From: Rathayibacter sp. VKM Ac-2857
Lineage (GTDB): Bacteria; Actinomycetota; Actinomycetes; Actinomycetales; Microbacteriaceae
Assembly (NCBI RefSeq): GCF_013205025.1
Contig: NZ_JABMLE010000001.1
Location: 496,001 to 560,000, forward strand
DNA: 64,000 nt
Reading direction: 5' to 3'
Positions 36,097-45,086 of this stretch are shown one piece after another (position 1 is the first letter of the stretch; every line of letters starts with the position of its first letter). A model generated the notes under the pieces. The model was not told where the DNA came from. It did no database searches and saw only the letters and a program-made list of their open reading frames with translations. The position numbers and the translations under genes are program-made.

Positions 36097-36622
36097 GGGG
36101 TTCCTGGTTTCCGGGGGTCGTCTGTGGTGATGGGCAGTACTTGCTGGTCGAATAGGTGCCGCAGGCGCCGTATCGAGCGGCGAAGCCGCTTCGCGTCTCG
36201 GTGGTGAGGGAAAGGACGCGGCGACGCCGCGTCATGCTGGTCGAGTAGCCCCGCAGGGGCGTATCGAGACCCGCCACCACCAGCAGGGCGGGTCTGCATA
36301 CTCAGCGTCCTGACGGTGGCGGATCTCGATACGCCCGCTCCGCGGGCTACTCGATCAACATGACTTTCCCCATACGTACTAGGTGATCTTTCCTAAGAGA
36401 CCGACGTGCTCAGCAGGGCGGGTCTCGATGCGCCCGCTGCGCGGGCTGCTCGACCAGCAGGAGCGGCCCGCTGCGCGGGCTGCTCGACCAGCAGGAGCGG
36501 CCCGCTGCGCGGAATGCGCCGGACATGCTGGTCGAGTAGGCGCCGCAGGCGCCGTATCGAGACCCGGGACGCGAAAACGCCCGCGGCCGCCCCCGGAGGG
36601 GCGACCGCGGACGTCGGGGCAG
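36097..36622. other. Intergenic region between rho and prfA filled with REP-like repeats
   Basis: A 526-base gap between two genes on the same strand that are usually close together. It carries about seven full or partial copies of the REP-like repeat in both orientations (see 36141-36566). No open reading frame with coding character was found. A hairpin-forming CCCGCGGCCGCCCCCGGAGGGG stretch near 36580-36605 lies just after the rho stop and could help end the rho transcript. Confidence 0.6.
36141..36566. repeat. REP-like intergenic repeat cluster 1
   Basis: Copies in the sense TGCTGGTCGAGTAG-(GC hairpin)-GTATCGAGACC occur at about 36141-36178, 36234-36272 and 36524-36566. Inverse copies GGTCTCGATACG-(GC hairpin)-CTACTCGACCAGCA occur at about 36321-36362 and 36421-36461, followed by two shortened units repeating GGAGCGGCCCGCTGCGCGG. 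The centre of each copy is a small GC hairpin such as CCCGCTGCGCGGG. Confidence 0.85.
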
Positions 36623-39049
36623 CTAGTGGTGGCCGTTGCCGTGGTTCGCGGTGGTCGGGCCGACGGCGGACTTCGAGACCTGCATCAGGAACTCGACGTT
36701 CGAGGACGTCTCCTTCAGGCGGGACAGGATGATCTCGAGCGCCTGCTGCTGGTCGAGCCCGGCGAGGGCGCGGCGCAGCTTCCAGGTGATCTTGACCTCG
36801 TCCGAGCTGAGGAGCATCTCCTCGCGGCGGGTGCCCGACGCGTTGACGTCGACGGCGGGGAAGATCCGCTTGTCGGCGAGGTGGCGCGAGAGGCGGAGCT
36901 CCATGTTGCCGGTGCCCTTGAACTCCTCGAAGATCACCTCGTCCATCTTCGAGCCGGTCTCGATGAGCGCCGTCGCGAGGATGGTGAGCGAGCCGCCGTT
37001 CTCGATGTTGCGCGCCGCACCGAAGAACTTCTTCGGCGGGTACAGCGCCGACGCGTCGACGCCGCCCGAGAGCACGCGGCCCGAGGGAGCGGCGGTCACG
37101 TTGTAGGCGCGGCCGAGGCGGGTGATCGAGTCGAGCAGCACGACGACGTCGTGGCCCAGCTCGACGAGGCGCTTGGCGCGCTCGATGGCCAGCTCGGCGA
37201 CCGTGGTGTGGTCCTCGGCCGGGCGGTCGAACGTGGAGGCGACGACCTCGCCGCGCACGGTGCGCTGCATGTCGGTGACCTCCTCAGGACGCTCGTCGAC
37301 GAGCACGACCATGAGGTGGACCTCGGGGTTGTTCTGCACGATCGCGTTCGCGATCTGCTGCAGGACGATCGTCTTGCCGGCCTTGGGCGGCGCGACGATG
37401 AGGCCGCGCTGGCCCTTGCCGATCGGGGCGACCAGGTCGATGATCCGCTGGGTCAGCTTGCCCGGCTCCGTCTCGAGGCGCAGGCGCTCGGTCGGGTACA
37501 GCGGCGTGAGGTCGTGGAACTCGACGCGCGCGGCGGCCTCCTCGACGGTCTGGCCGTTGATGGAGTCGACGCGGACGATCGCGTTGTACTTCTGGCGTCC
37601 GCCGCCCTCGCCCTCGCGGGGCTGGCGGATGGCGCCGACGACGGCGTCGCCCTTGCGCAGGTTGTACTTCTTGACCTGGCCGAGCGAGACGTAGACGTCG
37701 CTGACACCGGGCAGGTAGCCCGTGGTGCGCACGAACGCGTAGTTGTCGAGGACGTCGAGGATGCCGGCGACCGGGATGAGGACGTCGTCCTCGCTGATCT
37801 CGGGCTCGAAGTCGTCGCCGACCGCTCCCCCGCGGCGCTTGCGGTCGCGGTAGCGGCTGCGGCGGCCGTCCTCGCCGTCGGCCTGCTGGCCGTTCTGCGA
37901 GGAGCCCTGAGCGTTCTGGCCGTTGCCGCCCTGGGGCTGGCCGCCCTGGTTCGACGCGGCCTGGCCGTTGCCGTTCTGCGCGGCGCCGTTCTGGCCGTTG
38001 CCGTTCTGGCCGTTGCCGTTCTGGCCACCGTTGTTCTGAGTGCTGCCGTTCTGCTGGCCGTCGTTCGCCTGGCGGTCCTCACCACGGCGGTTGCGGTTGC
38101 GGCGGTTGCGGCCGCGGCCGGTGCCCTGCTGGTCGCCGCCGTTCTGCTGGTCACCGCCGTTCTGCTGCTCGCCGGAGTTCTGCTGGTCGTCCTGGCGGTC
38201 GCCGGAGTCGGACTCGTCGCCGGCGTCCTGCGGGGACGACTCGACGGAGTCGCTCGACTCGGGCTGCTCGTTCTGCTCGGCGCTGCCGCCGCGGCTGCGA
38301 CGGCGTCCGCGGCGCTCGCGCTGACCGCCCTCGCGGGAGGAGTCGTCCGACTCCGGCCCGTTGGGCAGCTCGATCTCGATGACCGGTCGCGGCGCCTGCT
38401 CGGCGTCGGGGGCCTGCTCGACGACGGGCGGGAGCTCGGGGATGAGCGACTCGACACCGCTGCCGGCCGGCACGTTCAGGTGCTCACCGGCGGCGACCGT
38501 GCCGCTGGAGGCGCGACGCGAGCCGCGACGACGCGGGGTGCGCTCGGCGGGCTCGGCGACCGGCTCGGCGGCCACGGGGAGCTCGAGCTCGACCGGAGCG
38601 GCCTCGGCGGCGACCGGAGCCGGCTCCTCGACCGTGGCGGCGGCCTGCTCGAGGACGTCGGCGGTGTCCGCCTCCGTGCTCTCGGCGGGCGCGGGCACCT
38701 CGGCGGGGGCCTCGAGCACCGGGGCGCTCTGCTCGGCCACGTCGGCCGGCTCGGCCTCGACACTCGTGCCGTCGACGACGGGCTCGGCCTCGGCCGGCTC
38801 GGCGAACGACTGCTCGGCGGCCGAGGGCTCGGCGGGCGCCTGCTCCTCGGCGGGAGCGGCGGGCTCGGCGGCGACCTCGGAGTCCGCGCCGGCGCGGAGG
38901 TCCGAGATGGCCTGGACGAGCTCGCCCTTGCGGAGCTTGGAGGCTCCGCCGATGCCGAGGCTCGTCGCGAGAGCCTGCAGCTCGGCGACGCGGAGGCCGG
39001 CGAGATCGGCGTTGTCCGCGGCGGTGCCGCGGGTGTTGACATCTGTCAC
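36623..39049 (-). CDS. rho: Transcription termination factor Rho with long disordered insert
   Basis: Hexameric RNA helicase that ends transcription. The 808-residue protein is about twice the E. coli length. Residues about 15-50 are the Rho N-terminal helix bundle (LAGLRVAELQALATSLGIGG). About 55-245 is acidic and Ala/Pro/Glu-rich. About 250-400 is Arg/Gly- and Gln/Asn-rich. From about 410 on is the conserved core, with the RNA-binding domain, Walker A in IVAPPKAGKTIVLQQ, Walker B in VVVLLDSITRLGRAYN and the Q-loop region. GTG 39049 is chosen because GGAAGGAACC precedes it and the Rho domain starts soon after; an upstream frame would add about 54 unlike residues. The extra region is discussed as a finding. 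Confidence 0.95.
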   Translation of the reverse strand: MTDVNTRGTAADNADLAGLRVAELQALATSLGIGGASKLRKGELVQAISDLRAGADSEVAAEPAAPAEEQAPAEPSAAEQSFAEPAEAEPVVDGTSVEAEPADVAEQSAPVLEAPAEVPAPAESTEADTADVLEQAAATVEEPAPVAAEAAPVELELPVAAEPVAEPAERTPRRRGSRRASSGTVAAGEHLNVPAGSGVESLIPELPPVVEQAPDAEQAPRPVIEIELPNGPESDDSSREGGQRERRGRRRSRGGSAEQNEQPESSDSVESSPQDAGDESDSGDRQDDQQNSGEQQNGGDQQNGGDQQGTGRGRNRRNRNRRGEDRQANDGQQNGSTQNNGGQNGNGQNGNGQNGAAQNGNGQAASNQGGQPQGGNGQNAQGSSQNGQQADGEDGRRSRYRDRKRRGGAVGDDFEPEISEDDVLIPVAGILDVLDNYAFVRTTGYLPGVSDVYVSLGQVKKYNLRKGDAVVGAIRQPREGEGGGRQKYNAIVRVDSINGQTVEEAAARVEFHDLTPLYPTERLRLETEPGKLTQRIIDLVAPIGKGQRGLIVAPPKAGKTIVLQQIANAIVQNNPEVHLMVVLVDERPEEVTDMQRTVRGEVVASTFDRPAEDHTTVAELAIERAKRLVELGHDVVVLLDSITRLGRAYNVTAAPSGRVLSGGVDASALYPPKKFFGAARNIENGGSLTILATALIETGSKMDEVIFEEFKGTGNMELRLSRHLADKRIFPAVDVNASGTRREEMLLSSDEVKITWKLRRALAGLDQQQALEIILSRLKETSSNVEFLMQVSKSAVGPTTANHGNGHH

Positions 39050-39250
39050 TGGAGAGGGGTTCCTTCCCCCCGGGAGCGAACGCTCACCGGGAGAGCACAT
39101 CAGCCGTGCGGGTCCATCGCGAGTTCTGATCCACGCGATGCTCTCGGTCGCCGGCTCGACCTGCCTCGGGAAGCGCAGAGAGGGCACGAGCGACCAGGCG
39201 CTGATCTGCACGAGAAGCAGGGGCGCCCTTCACACGATGTGATGGCCGTG

Positions 39251-39256
39251 ATTATC
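39251..39256 (-). promoter_or_regulatory. Candidate -10 box for rho
   Basis: GATAAT on the minus strand lies about 200 bases before the rho start, in the 236-base gap after thrB. The long leader would allow autoregulation of rho, as known in other bacteria, but no -35 box of good quality is visible. Confidence 0.3.
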
Positions 39257-39285
39257 GGGACGATCCGTCGGACAGATTCCGCTCG

Positions 39286-40254
39286 TTACGCGGCTCCTCG
39301 GGATGCGATCCCCACTGTAGCACCCTTGAAGTCGACGGCCAGCATGTGCGCGCGCCAGGGCGTCTGCGCCTCCTTCGCCACCAGATCCGCGGCGGCCAGG
39401 CGCTGCGCGGGGTCGCTGCAGAGCACGAGGACGCTCGGTCCGGCGCCGGAGACGACGGCCGCGTAGCCGTGCGAGCGCAGCAGCGCGATCAGCTCGGAGG
39501 TCTGCGGCATCGCCGCGGCCCGGTAGTTCTGGTGCAGCTTGTCCTCGGTCGCCGCGAACAGCAGCTCGGGGCTCTGGATCAGGGCCGCGATCAGCAGCGA
39601 CGAGCGCGAGACGTTGAAGACGGCGTCCTCGTGCGGGACGCTGATCGGCTGCAGCGAGCGCGCCAGCCGGGTCGACATGGTGTGCTCGGGCACGAAGACG
39701 ACCGGCGAGACACCGCGGTGCACCATCAGCTTCTTGGAGCGCGGCCGCAGCGGCGCCTCCGGTCCGCCCTCGGCGCCGGGCTCGACCCAGGCGATGGTGA
39801 GACCGCCGAAGAGCGCCGGCGCGACGTTGTCGGGGTGCCCCTCCATCTCGGTCGCGATCCGGAGCAGGTCGTCGGCGTCGAGCTCGACGATGCCGTCGAG
39901 CAGTCCCTTCGCCGCCATGATCCCGGAGACGATCGCGGCGCCGGAGGAGCCCATCCCGCGGCCGTGCGGGATGATGTTGCGCGCGGTCACGTCGATGCCC
40001 GGCATCTCCTGCCGCTGGTCGGCGAAGGTGTAGGCGATGGCCTGCACGACGAGGTTCGTCTCGTCGGTCGGCACCTCGCCCTCGCCCACGCCGTGCACCG
40101 CGACCCGGGCGCCCGTCGCCGTGACGGCCGTGACCTCGAGCTCGTCGTAGGCCGAGAGAGCGAGGCCCAGCGTGTCGAACCCGGGGCCGAGGTTCGCCGA
40201 GGTCGCCGGGACCTTGACGTGCACGGTGCGGCCGACGGGAACCGCCGAGGTCAT
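39286..40254 (-). CDS. thrB: Homoserine kinase
   Basis: Phosphorylates homoserine at the branch to threonine. The 322-residue GHMP kinase has the N-terminal VKVPATSANLGPGFDTLGLA, the ATP-binding IIPHGRGMGSSGAAIVSGIM and the C-terminal GAGPSVLVL motif. It is the last gene of the minus-strand lysA-hom-thrC-thrB run, and its ATG overlaps the thrC stop (ATGA). Length and motifs match the actinobacterial family well. Confidence 0.96.
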   Translation of the reverse strand: MTSAVPVGRTVHVKVPATSANLGPGFDTLGLALSAYDELEVTAVTATGARVAVHGVGEGEVPTDETNLVVQAIAYTFADQRQEMPGIDVTARNIIPHGRGMGSSGAAIVSGIMAAKGLLDGIVELDADDLLRIATEMEGHPDNVAPALFGGLTIAWVEPGAEGGPEAPLRPRSKKLMVHRGVSPVVFVPEHTMSTRLARSLQPISVPHEDAVFNVSRSSLLIAALIQSPELLFAATEDKLHQNYRAAAMPQTSELIALLRSHGYAAVVSGAGPSVLVLCSDPAQRLAAADLVAKEAQTPWRAHMLAVDFKGATVGIASRGAA

Positions 40255-41327
40255 GCGCCGGCCAGCCCCAGCACGTCGGCGATCGCGGCGGTGTCCACGG
40301 GCACGACGGTCGGAGTGATGTCCTCGCCGTCCGCGGTGCGCAGGGCCCACTGCGGGTCCTTGAGGCCGTGGCCGGTGACGGTCAGCACGACGGTGGCGTC
40401 CTTGGGGATCGCCCCCGCCTCGGCGCGCTCGAGCAGGCCGGCGACGCTGATCGCGGAGGCGGGCTCGACGAAGACGCCGACCTCGCCCGCGAGGATGCGG
40501 TACGCCTCGAGGATCTTCTCGTCGCTGATGGCGCCGAAGTAGCCGTCGCTCACGCTGCGCGCGTTGAGCGCGAGCTCCCACGAGGCCGGGTTGCCGATGC
40601 GGATCGCGCTGGCGATGGTCTCGGGGTGGCGGACGACCGCGCCGTGCACGATCGGCGCGGAGCCCTCGGCCTGGAAGCCGAACATGCGGGGCAGCTTCGT
40701 CGACCCGCCGCGCTCGAGCTCCTCGGAGTAGCCGCGGAAGTAGGCGGTGTAGTTGCCGGCGTTGCCGACGGGCACGATGTGGAGGTCCGGCGCGTCGCCG
40801 AGGACCTCGACGACCTCGAAGGCGGCGGTCTTCTGACCGGCGATGCGGTCGGGGTTCACCGAGTTGACCAGGTGCACCGGGTAGTTCTTCGCGAGGTCGC
40901 GGGCGATGTCGAGGCAGTCGTCGAAGTTTCCCTGGACCTGCAGCAGCTGCGCGTTGTGCGCGATCGCCTGGCTCAGCTTGCCGAGCGCGATCTTGCCCTC
41001 GGGGACGAGCACCGCGGCGGTGATGCCGGCGTGCGTCGCGTAGGCCGCGGCCGACGCGGAGGTGTTGCCGGTCGAGGCGCAGATGACGGCCTTCGCGCCG
41101 TGCTCGACGGCCTTCGAGATCGCCATGGTCATGCCGCGGTCCTTGAAGGAGCCGGTCGGGTTCATGCCCTCGTACTTGACCCAGACCTTCGCGCCCGTGC
41201 GGGCCGAGAGAGCCGCCGCCGGGATGAGCGGGGTGCCGCCCTCGCCGAGCGTGATGACGGGGGTCGCCTCGGTGACATCGAGGCGGTCCGCGTACTCGTG
41301 CAGGACTCCGCGCCACTGCTTGGCCAT
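40251..41327 (-). CDS. thrC: Threonine synthase
   Basis: Converts O-phosphohomoserine to threonine with pyridoxal phosphate. The 358-residue fold-type II enzyme has the cofactor lysine in EGMNPTGSFKDRGMTMAISK, the phosphate-binding ICASTGNTSASAAAYATHAG, and VPVGNAGNYTAYFRGYSEE. ATG 41327 (AKQWRGVLHEYADRL) is chosen over an upstream ATG because GAAGGAGCC lies at correct spacing before it. The gene starts almost directly after hom and is coupled with thrB by a four-base overlap. Confidence 0.96.
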   Translation of the reverse strand: MAKQWRGVLHEYADRLDVTEATPVITLGEGGTPLIPAAALSARTGAKVWVKYEGMNPTGSFKDRGMTMAISKAVEHGAKAVICASTGNTSASAAAYATHAGITAAVLVPEGKIALGKLSQAIAHNAQLLQVQGNFDDCLDIARDLAKNYPVHLVNSVNPDRIAGQKTAAFEVVEVLGDAPDLHIVPVGNAGNYTAYFRGYSEELERGGSTKLPRMFGFQAEGSAPIVHGAVVRHPETIASAIRIGNPASWELALNARSVSDGYFGAISDEKILEAYRILAGEVGVFVEPASAISVAGLLERAEAGAIPKDATVVLTVTGHGLKDPQWALRTADGEDITPTVVPVDTAAIADVLGLAGA

Positions 41328-41328
41328 C

Positions 41329-42669
41329 TCAGGCTCCTTCAACTCGTAGAACGGACGTCACGGCGCCGACGAACCCGTGGGATTGGAGAGCGGTGACGGT
41401 GGCCGCCAGATCGGACTCTGCCGCGGCGTGCGTGCCGATGACCAGGGTAGCGGTCGGCTCGCGCCGCTCCGCACCGGCCTCGGCCAGCGGGTCGAGCACG
41501 GGCGGCGTCTGCACCAGCGTCTCGACGGAGACGCCGTGCTCGGCGAAGACCCCGGCGATCTGGGCGAGCACGCCGGGGCGGTCGAGCACCTCGAGCGTGA
41601 CCTGGTAGCGGGTGGTGACGTGCCCGATCGGCAGCACCGGGAGTCCGGAGCTGGCGCTGGTGACGAGGCCGGGGCCGCCGACGACGTGGCGGCGGGCGGC
41701 CGAGACGACGTCGCCCAGCACGGCCGAGGCGGTCTCGACGCCGCCGGCGCCCGCGCCGTAGAACATCAGGCTGCCCGCGGCCTCCGCCTCGACGAAGACG
41801 GCGTTGTTCGCTCCGTGCACGGCGGCGAGCGGGTGCGAGCGGTGCACGAGCGCGGGGTAGACGCGCGCCGAGACGCCCTCCTCCCCCGTCTTCGCGTCGA
41901 CGAGTCGCTCGCAGATCGCGAGCAGCTTGATCACGTAGCCCGAGGCGCGCGCCTGCTCGACCTGCTCCTGGGTGACGCCGGTGATGCCCTCGCGGTGCAC
42001 CAGCGAGACCGGGACGTCGGTGTGGAAGGCGAGCCGGGCGAGGATCGCGGCCTTCTGCGCCGCGTCGTAGCCCTCGATGTCGGCGGTCGGGTCGGCCTCG
42101 GCGTAGCCGAGCTCGGTGGCGAGCGCGAGCGCCTCCTCGAGCGTCGAGTGCTCGGTGTCCATCCGGTCGAGGATGAAGTTGGTCGTGCCGTTGACGATGC
42201 CGAGGATCCGGTGCACGCGGTCGCCGGCGAGGCTGTCGCGCAGCGGGCGGATGATCGGGATCGCCCCGGCGACGGCCGCCTCGTAGTTGAGCTGGGCGCC
42301 GACCTGGTCGGCCGCCTCGAACAGCTCGTTGCCGTGCGCGGCGAGCAGCGCCTTGTTGGCGGTGATCACGTCGGCGCCCGAGGAGATCGCCTTGAGGATG
42401 TAGCTGCGCGCCGGCTCGAGGCCGCCGATCAGCTCGACGACGATGTCGGCGCCGAGGATGAGCGCCTCGGCGTCGGTCGTGAAGTACTCCTTCGGGATGT
42501 CCGCGGTGCGCGGCGCGTCGAGGTCCCGGACGGCCACCCCGGCGAGCTCCAGCGGCGCCCCCACGCGCTGGGCGAGCTCGTCGCCGTGGTCGAGCAGGAG
42601 GCGCGCGACCTGGGCACCGACGGACCCGGCGCCCAGGAGGGCGACGCGGAGGCTGCGGTACTCGATCAT
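41329..42669 (-). CDS. hom: Homoserine dehydrogenase
   Basis: Reduces aspartate semialdehyde to homoserine. The 446-residue protein has the NAD(P) site LRVALLGAGSVGAQVARLLL, the central VITANKALLAAHGNEL, NYEAAVAGAIPIIRPLRDSL and GIVNGTTNFILDRM motifs, and a C-terminal ACT domain (YQVTLEVLDRPGVLAQIAGV) that senses threonine in family members. The ATG overlaps the lysA stop, and the stop lies one base from the thrC ribosome-binding region. It is the second gene of the operon. Confidence 0.97.
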   Translation of the reverse strand: MIEYRSLRVALLGAGSVGAQVARLLLDHGDELAQRVGAPLELAGVAVRDLDAPRTADIPKEYFTTDAEALILGADIVVELIGGLEPARSYILKAISSGADVITANKALLAAHGNELFEAADQVGAQLNYEAAVAGAIPIIRPLRDSLAGDRVHRILGIVNGTTNFILDRMDTEHSTLEEALALATELGYAEADPTADIEGYDAAQKAAILARLAFHTDVPVSLVHREGITGVTQEQVEQARASGYVIKLLAICERLVDAKTGEEGVSARVYPALVHRSHPLAAVHGANNAVFVEAEAAGSLMFYGAGAGGVETASAVLGDVVSAARRHVVGGPGLVTSASSGLPVLPIGHVTTRYQVTLEVLDRPGVLAQIAGVFAEHGVSVETLVQTPPVLDPLAEAGAERREPTATLVIGTHAAAESDLAATVTALQSHGFVGAVTSVLRVEGA

Positions 42670-44096
42670 CGGAGGATGGCCTTTCGTTCGATGCCGGCAT
42701 CGCGGCGGAGGAGGTCGTCCTCGGTCTCGCCGTGCACGATGACGCGCGCGGCTCCGGCCCGGACGGCGACGACAGGGGGTCGGCCGAGGTGGTTGTAGTT
42801 GCTCGAGAGCGACCAGCAGTAGGCGCCGGTCGCGGCGACGGCGAGCAGGTCGCCCGGCTGCACGTCGGCGGGGAGGAAGTCGTCGTGGACGACGATGTCG
42901 CCCGACTCGCAGTGCTTGCCGGCCACGCGGACGAGGGCGGGCTCGGCGTCCGAGACCCGGTTGGCGATCCGCGCGGTGTAGTCGGCGCCGTAGAGGGCCG
43001 GCCGGGCGTTGTCGCTCATCCCGCCGTCGACGCTGACGTATCGGCGCACGCCGTCCGAGCCGACCGCGACGTCCTTGATCGTGCCGACCTCGTAGAGGGT
43101 CAGCCCGGCCGGCCCGATCAGCGAGCGGCCCGGCTCGATCGCGATGTGCGGGACGGGGACGCCGAGGCGCGCGCACTGCTCGGCGACCGCGTCCGCGATC
43201 GCCGCGGCGATCTCGTCGATCGGCGTCGGGTCGTCGGCGCTCGTGTAGGCGATGCCGAAGCCGCCGCCGAGGTTGAGCTGCGGGACCGGGCCGTCGGCGA
43301 GGAGCGCCGCATGCACCGCGAGCAGTCGCGAGGCCGACTCGGCGAAGCCGGCCGAGCCGAAGATCTGCGAGCCGATGTGGCAGTGCAGGCCGAGGAAGCG
43401 CAGGCTCCCGTGCGAGCGGATCCGCGCGACGGCGTCCGGGCAGTCCTCGAGCGTGATGCCGAACTTCTGGTCCTCGTGCGCGGTGGCGAGGAAGCTGTGG
43501 GTGTGCGCGTGCACGCCGCTGTTCACCCGCAGCCGGACCGGCTGGACGCGGCCGTGGCGCTCGGCCGCGGCGGCGACCCGCTCGATCTCGAGCACGCTGT
43601 CCAGGACGATCGCGCCGACGCCGGCCTCGACCGCCCGGTCGATCTCGGCGAGCGACTTGTTGTTGCCGTGCAGGCCCATGTGCTCGGGCTCGACGCCGGC
43701 GGCGAGCGCGACGGCGAGCTCTCCCCCGCTGCAGGTGTCGATGTTCAGGCCCTCGGCGCTCATCCAGCGGGCGACCTCGGTGGAGAGGAACGCCTTGCCG
43801 GCGTAGTAGACGGTGACGCCGGTGCCGATCCGGCCGAGCTCGCGCTCGAAGGCCTCGCGCGTCGCGACCGCGCGGCGGCGGGCGTCGTCCTCGTCGACGA
43901 CGTAGAGCGGAGTGCCGAACCGCGCCGCGAGCTCGCTCGCCGCGACCCCGGCGATCTCGAGGCCGCCGTCCGCCGAGCGGACCGTGCCGCCGGACCAGAC
44001 GCCGTCGGCGAGGCCGTTCGCGTCGTCGGGGCGGTGCAGCCACTCCGGAGCGAGGGGATGACGGGGGGCGCGGACGGGTGCGTCGGCGTGTGCCAC
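42666..44096 (-). CDS. lysA: Diaminopimelate decarboxylase
   Basis: Makes lysine from meso-diaminopimelate with pyridoxal phosphate. The 476-residue fold-type III enzyme has the cofactor lysine in VTVYYAGKAFLSTEVARW, FGITLEDCPDAVARI, LHCHIGSQIFGSAGFAESA, LNLGGGFGIAYTSADDPTP, IAIEPGRSLIGPAG and the C-terminal CESGDIVVHDDFLP. The N-terminus is about 50 residues longer than in many homologs, ahead of AARFGTPLYVVDEDD; this is common in Actinobacteria. It opens the lysA-hom-thrC-thrB operon. A 15-base tandem repeat lies about 90 bases before the ATG. Confidence 0.97.
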   Translation of the reverse strand: MAHADAPVRAPRHPLAPEWLHRPDDANGLADGVWSGGTVRSADGGLEIAGVAASELAARFGTPLYVVDEDDARRRAVATREAFERELGRIGTGVTVYYAGKAFLSTEVARWMSAEGLNIDTCSGGELAVALAAGVEPEHMGLHGNNKSLAEIDRAVEAGVGAIVLDSVLEIERVAAAAERHGRVQPVRLRVNSGVHAHTHSFLATAHEDQKFGITLEDCPDAVARIRSHGSLRFLGLHCHIGSQIFGSAGFAESASRLLAVHAALLADGPVPQLNLGGGFGIAYTSADDPTPIDEIAAAIADAVAEQCARLGVPVPHIAIEPGRSLIGPAGLTLYEVGTIKDVAVGSDGVRRYVSVDGGMSDNARPALYGADYTARIANRVSDAEPALVRVAGKHCESGDIVVHDDFLPADVQPGDLLAVAATGAYCWSLSSNYNHLGRPPVVAVRAGAARVIVHGETEDDLLRRDAGIERKAILR

Positions 44097-44184
44097 GGGT
44101 GAGACCTCACAGGAGAGAGTGGGAGCGTCACTGCGTGGCGAGCGAGTCCGGATTGACCCCTGAAGCCAGCAAGATCCTTGAACG

Positions 44185-44244
44185 TGCTGTCGGTGCAGAT
44201 GCTGTCGGTGCAGGTGCTGCCGTCGAGCGTGCTGCCAGTGCTCT
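44185..44244. repeat. Four degenerate 15-base tandem repeats upstream of lysA
   Basis: Units read TGCTGTCGGTGCAGA, TGCTGTCGGTGCAGG, TGCTGCCGTCGAGCG and TGCTGCCAGTGCTCT. The first two differ at one base, the others are more diverged. The array lies between the DUF2993 gene and lysA, in the only intergenic space that can hold the promoter of the lysine/threonine operon. Confidence 0.75.
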
Positions 44245-44309
44245 GTCAGCCGGGGCCGACGGCACAGGGCTCCGATCCTACCGGTCGGGCGCTGCGCGTC
44301 CGTCCCGGA

Positions 44310-45086
44310 TCAGGAGCAGACGCCGGTCTCCTGCTGCGCCGGGTCGCTGAGGAAGGTCGGCGAGAGATCGAAGGAGGCGTCCAGCGAGTCGGCCGTCACG
44401 GCGACGTCGGTCAGCGCGAGCCCCTGCGGCACCGCGTCCGCGATGCAGACCGAGCGCGCGGCGAGCAGCCCCTCGGCCACGGCGCCGAAGCGGTCCTCGA
44501 CGTCGGCGGCGCTGATCGTGGTGCCGCCCGCCGTCACCTCGGACGGCGTCAGCTCGATCGCGCCGTCGGCCGCGCCGAGCTCGATGCCGACGCCCGCGGC
44601 GAGGGTGAGCCCGAGCACGTCGACCGAGGTGTTCACGCGCACCAGCGGCGGGTCGAGCGTCACGCCGTCGATCGGCACCTGGCTCCGCGCGGCGACGAGC
44701 GTGCTCACCGAGTCGGGGTCGAGCGCCACGGTCGCGCGTCCCGCCTCGAGCGGACCGTCGCCGCTCGCGGGGACGCCCTCGAGCGTCGCGTCGACATCGC
44801 CGTTCAGATCGCCGAACGCGACGTCGTCGCTGCGGATGTCGAGCCGGTCGAGCGAGCCGGCGATCAGCTGCGGCAGCACCGCCCAGCCGGCGACCTCGAC
44901 CTCGACGGGGTGGTCCGCGGGGAGCGAGAGCGCCTCCCGGATACTCGACGCCGCGGTGTCGGCGACGGCGCGGCGGGCGAGCACGTCGCCGACGACGGCG
45001 GCCACGGCGAGCAGCACGATCAGGATCACGACGACGATCGCGACGCGGCGACCCCGGCGCGGCCGACCGTCGGCGGCGGCGGTCAC
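44310..45086 (-). CDS. DUF2993 (LmeA-like) membrane-anchored protein
   Basis: A 258-residue protein with one N-terminal membrane segment ([20 protein letters not shown]) and a large outer domain. The repeated beta-strand pattern ([37 protein letters not shown]) fits the DUF2993 family, whose mycobacterial member LmeA binds phospholipid and affects lipomannan. The end [15 protein letters not shown] leaves a final cysteine. The ATG at 45086 overlaps the stop of argS. A role in cell-envelope glycolipids is plausible but unproven here. Confidence 0.8.
   Translation of the reverse strand: MTAAADGRPRRGRRVAIVVVILIVLLAVAAVVGDVLARRAVADTAASSIREALSLPADHPVEVEVAGWAVLPQLIAGSLDRLDIRSDDVAFGDLNGDVDATLEGVPASGDGPLEAGRATVALDPDSVSTLVAARSQVPIDGVTLDPPLVRVNTSVDVLGLTLAAGVGIELGAADGAIELTPSEVTAGGTTISAADVEDRFGAVAEGLLAARSVCIADAVPQGLALTDVAVTADSLDASFDLSPTFLSDPAQQETGVCS

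Noticed and set aside
36141-36566. CRISPR array between rho and prfA.
   Set aside because: Copies are in both orientations, differ in spacing and have a variable inner hairpin. No cas genes are present.
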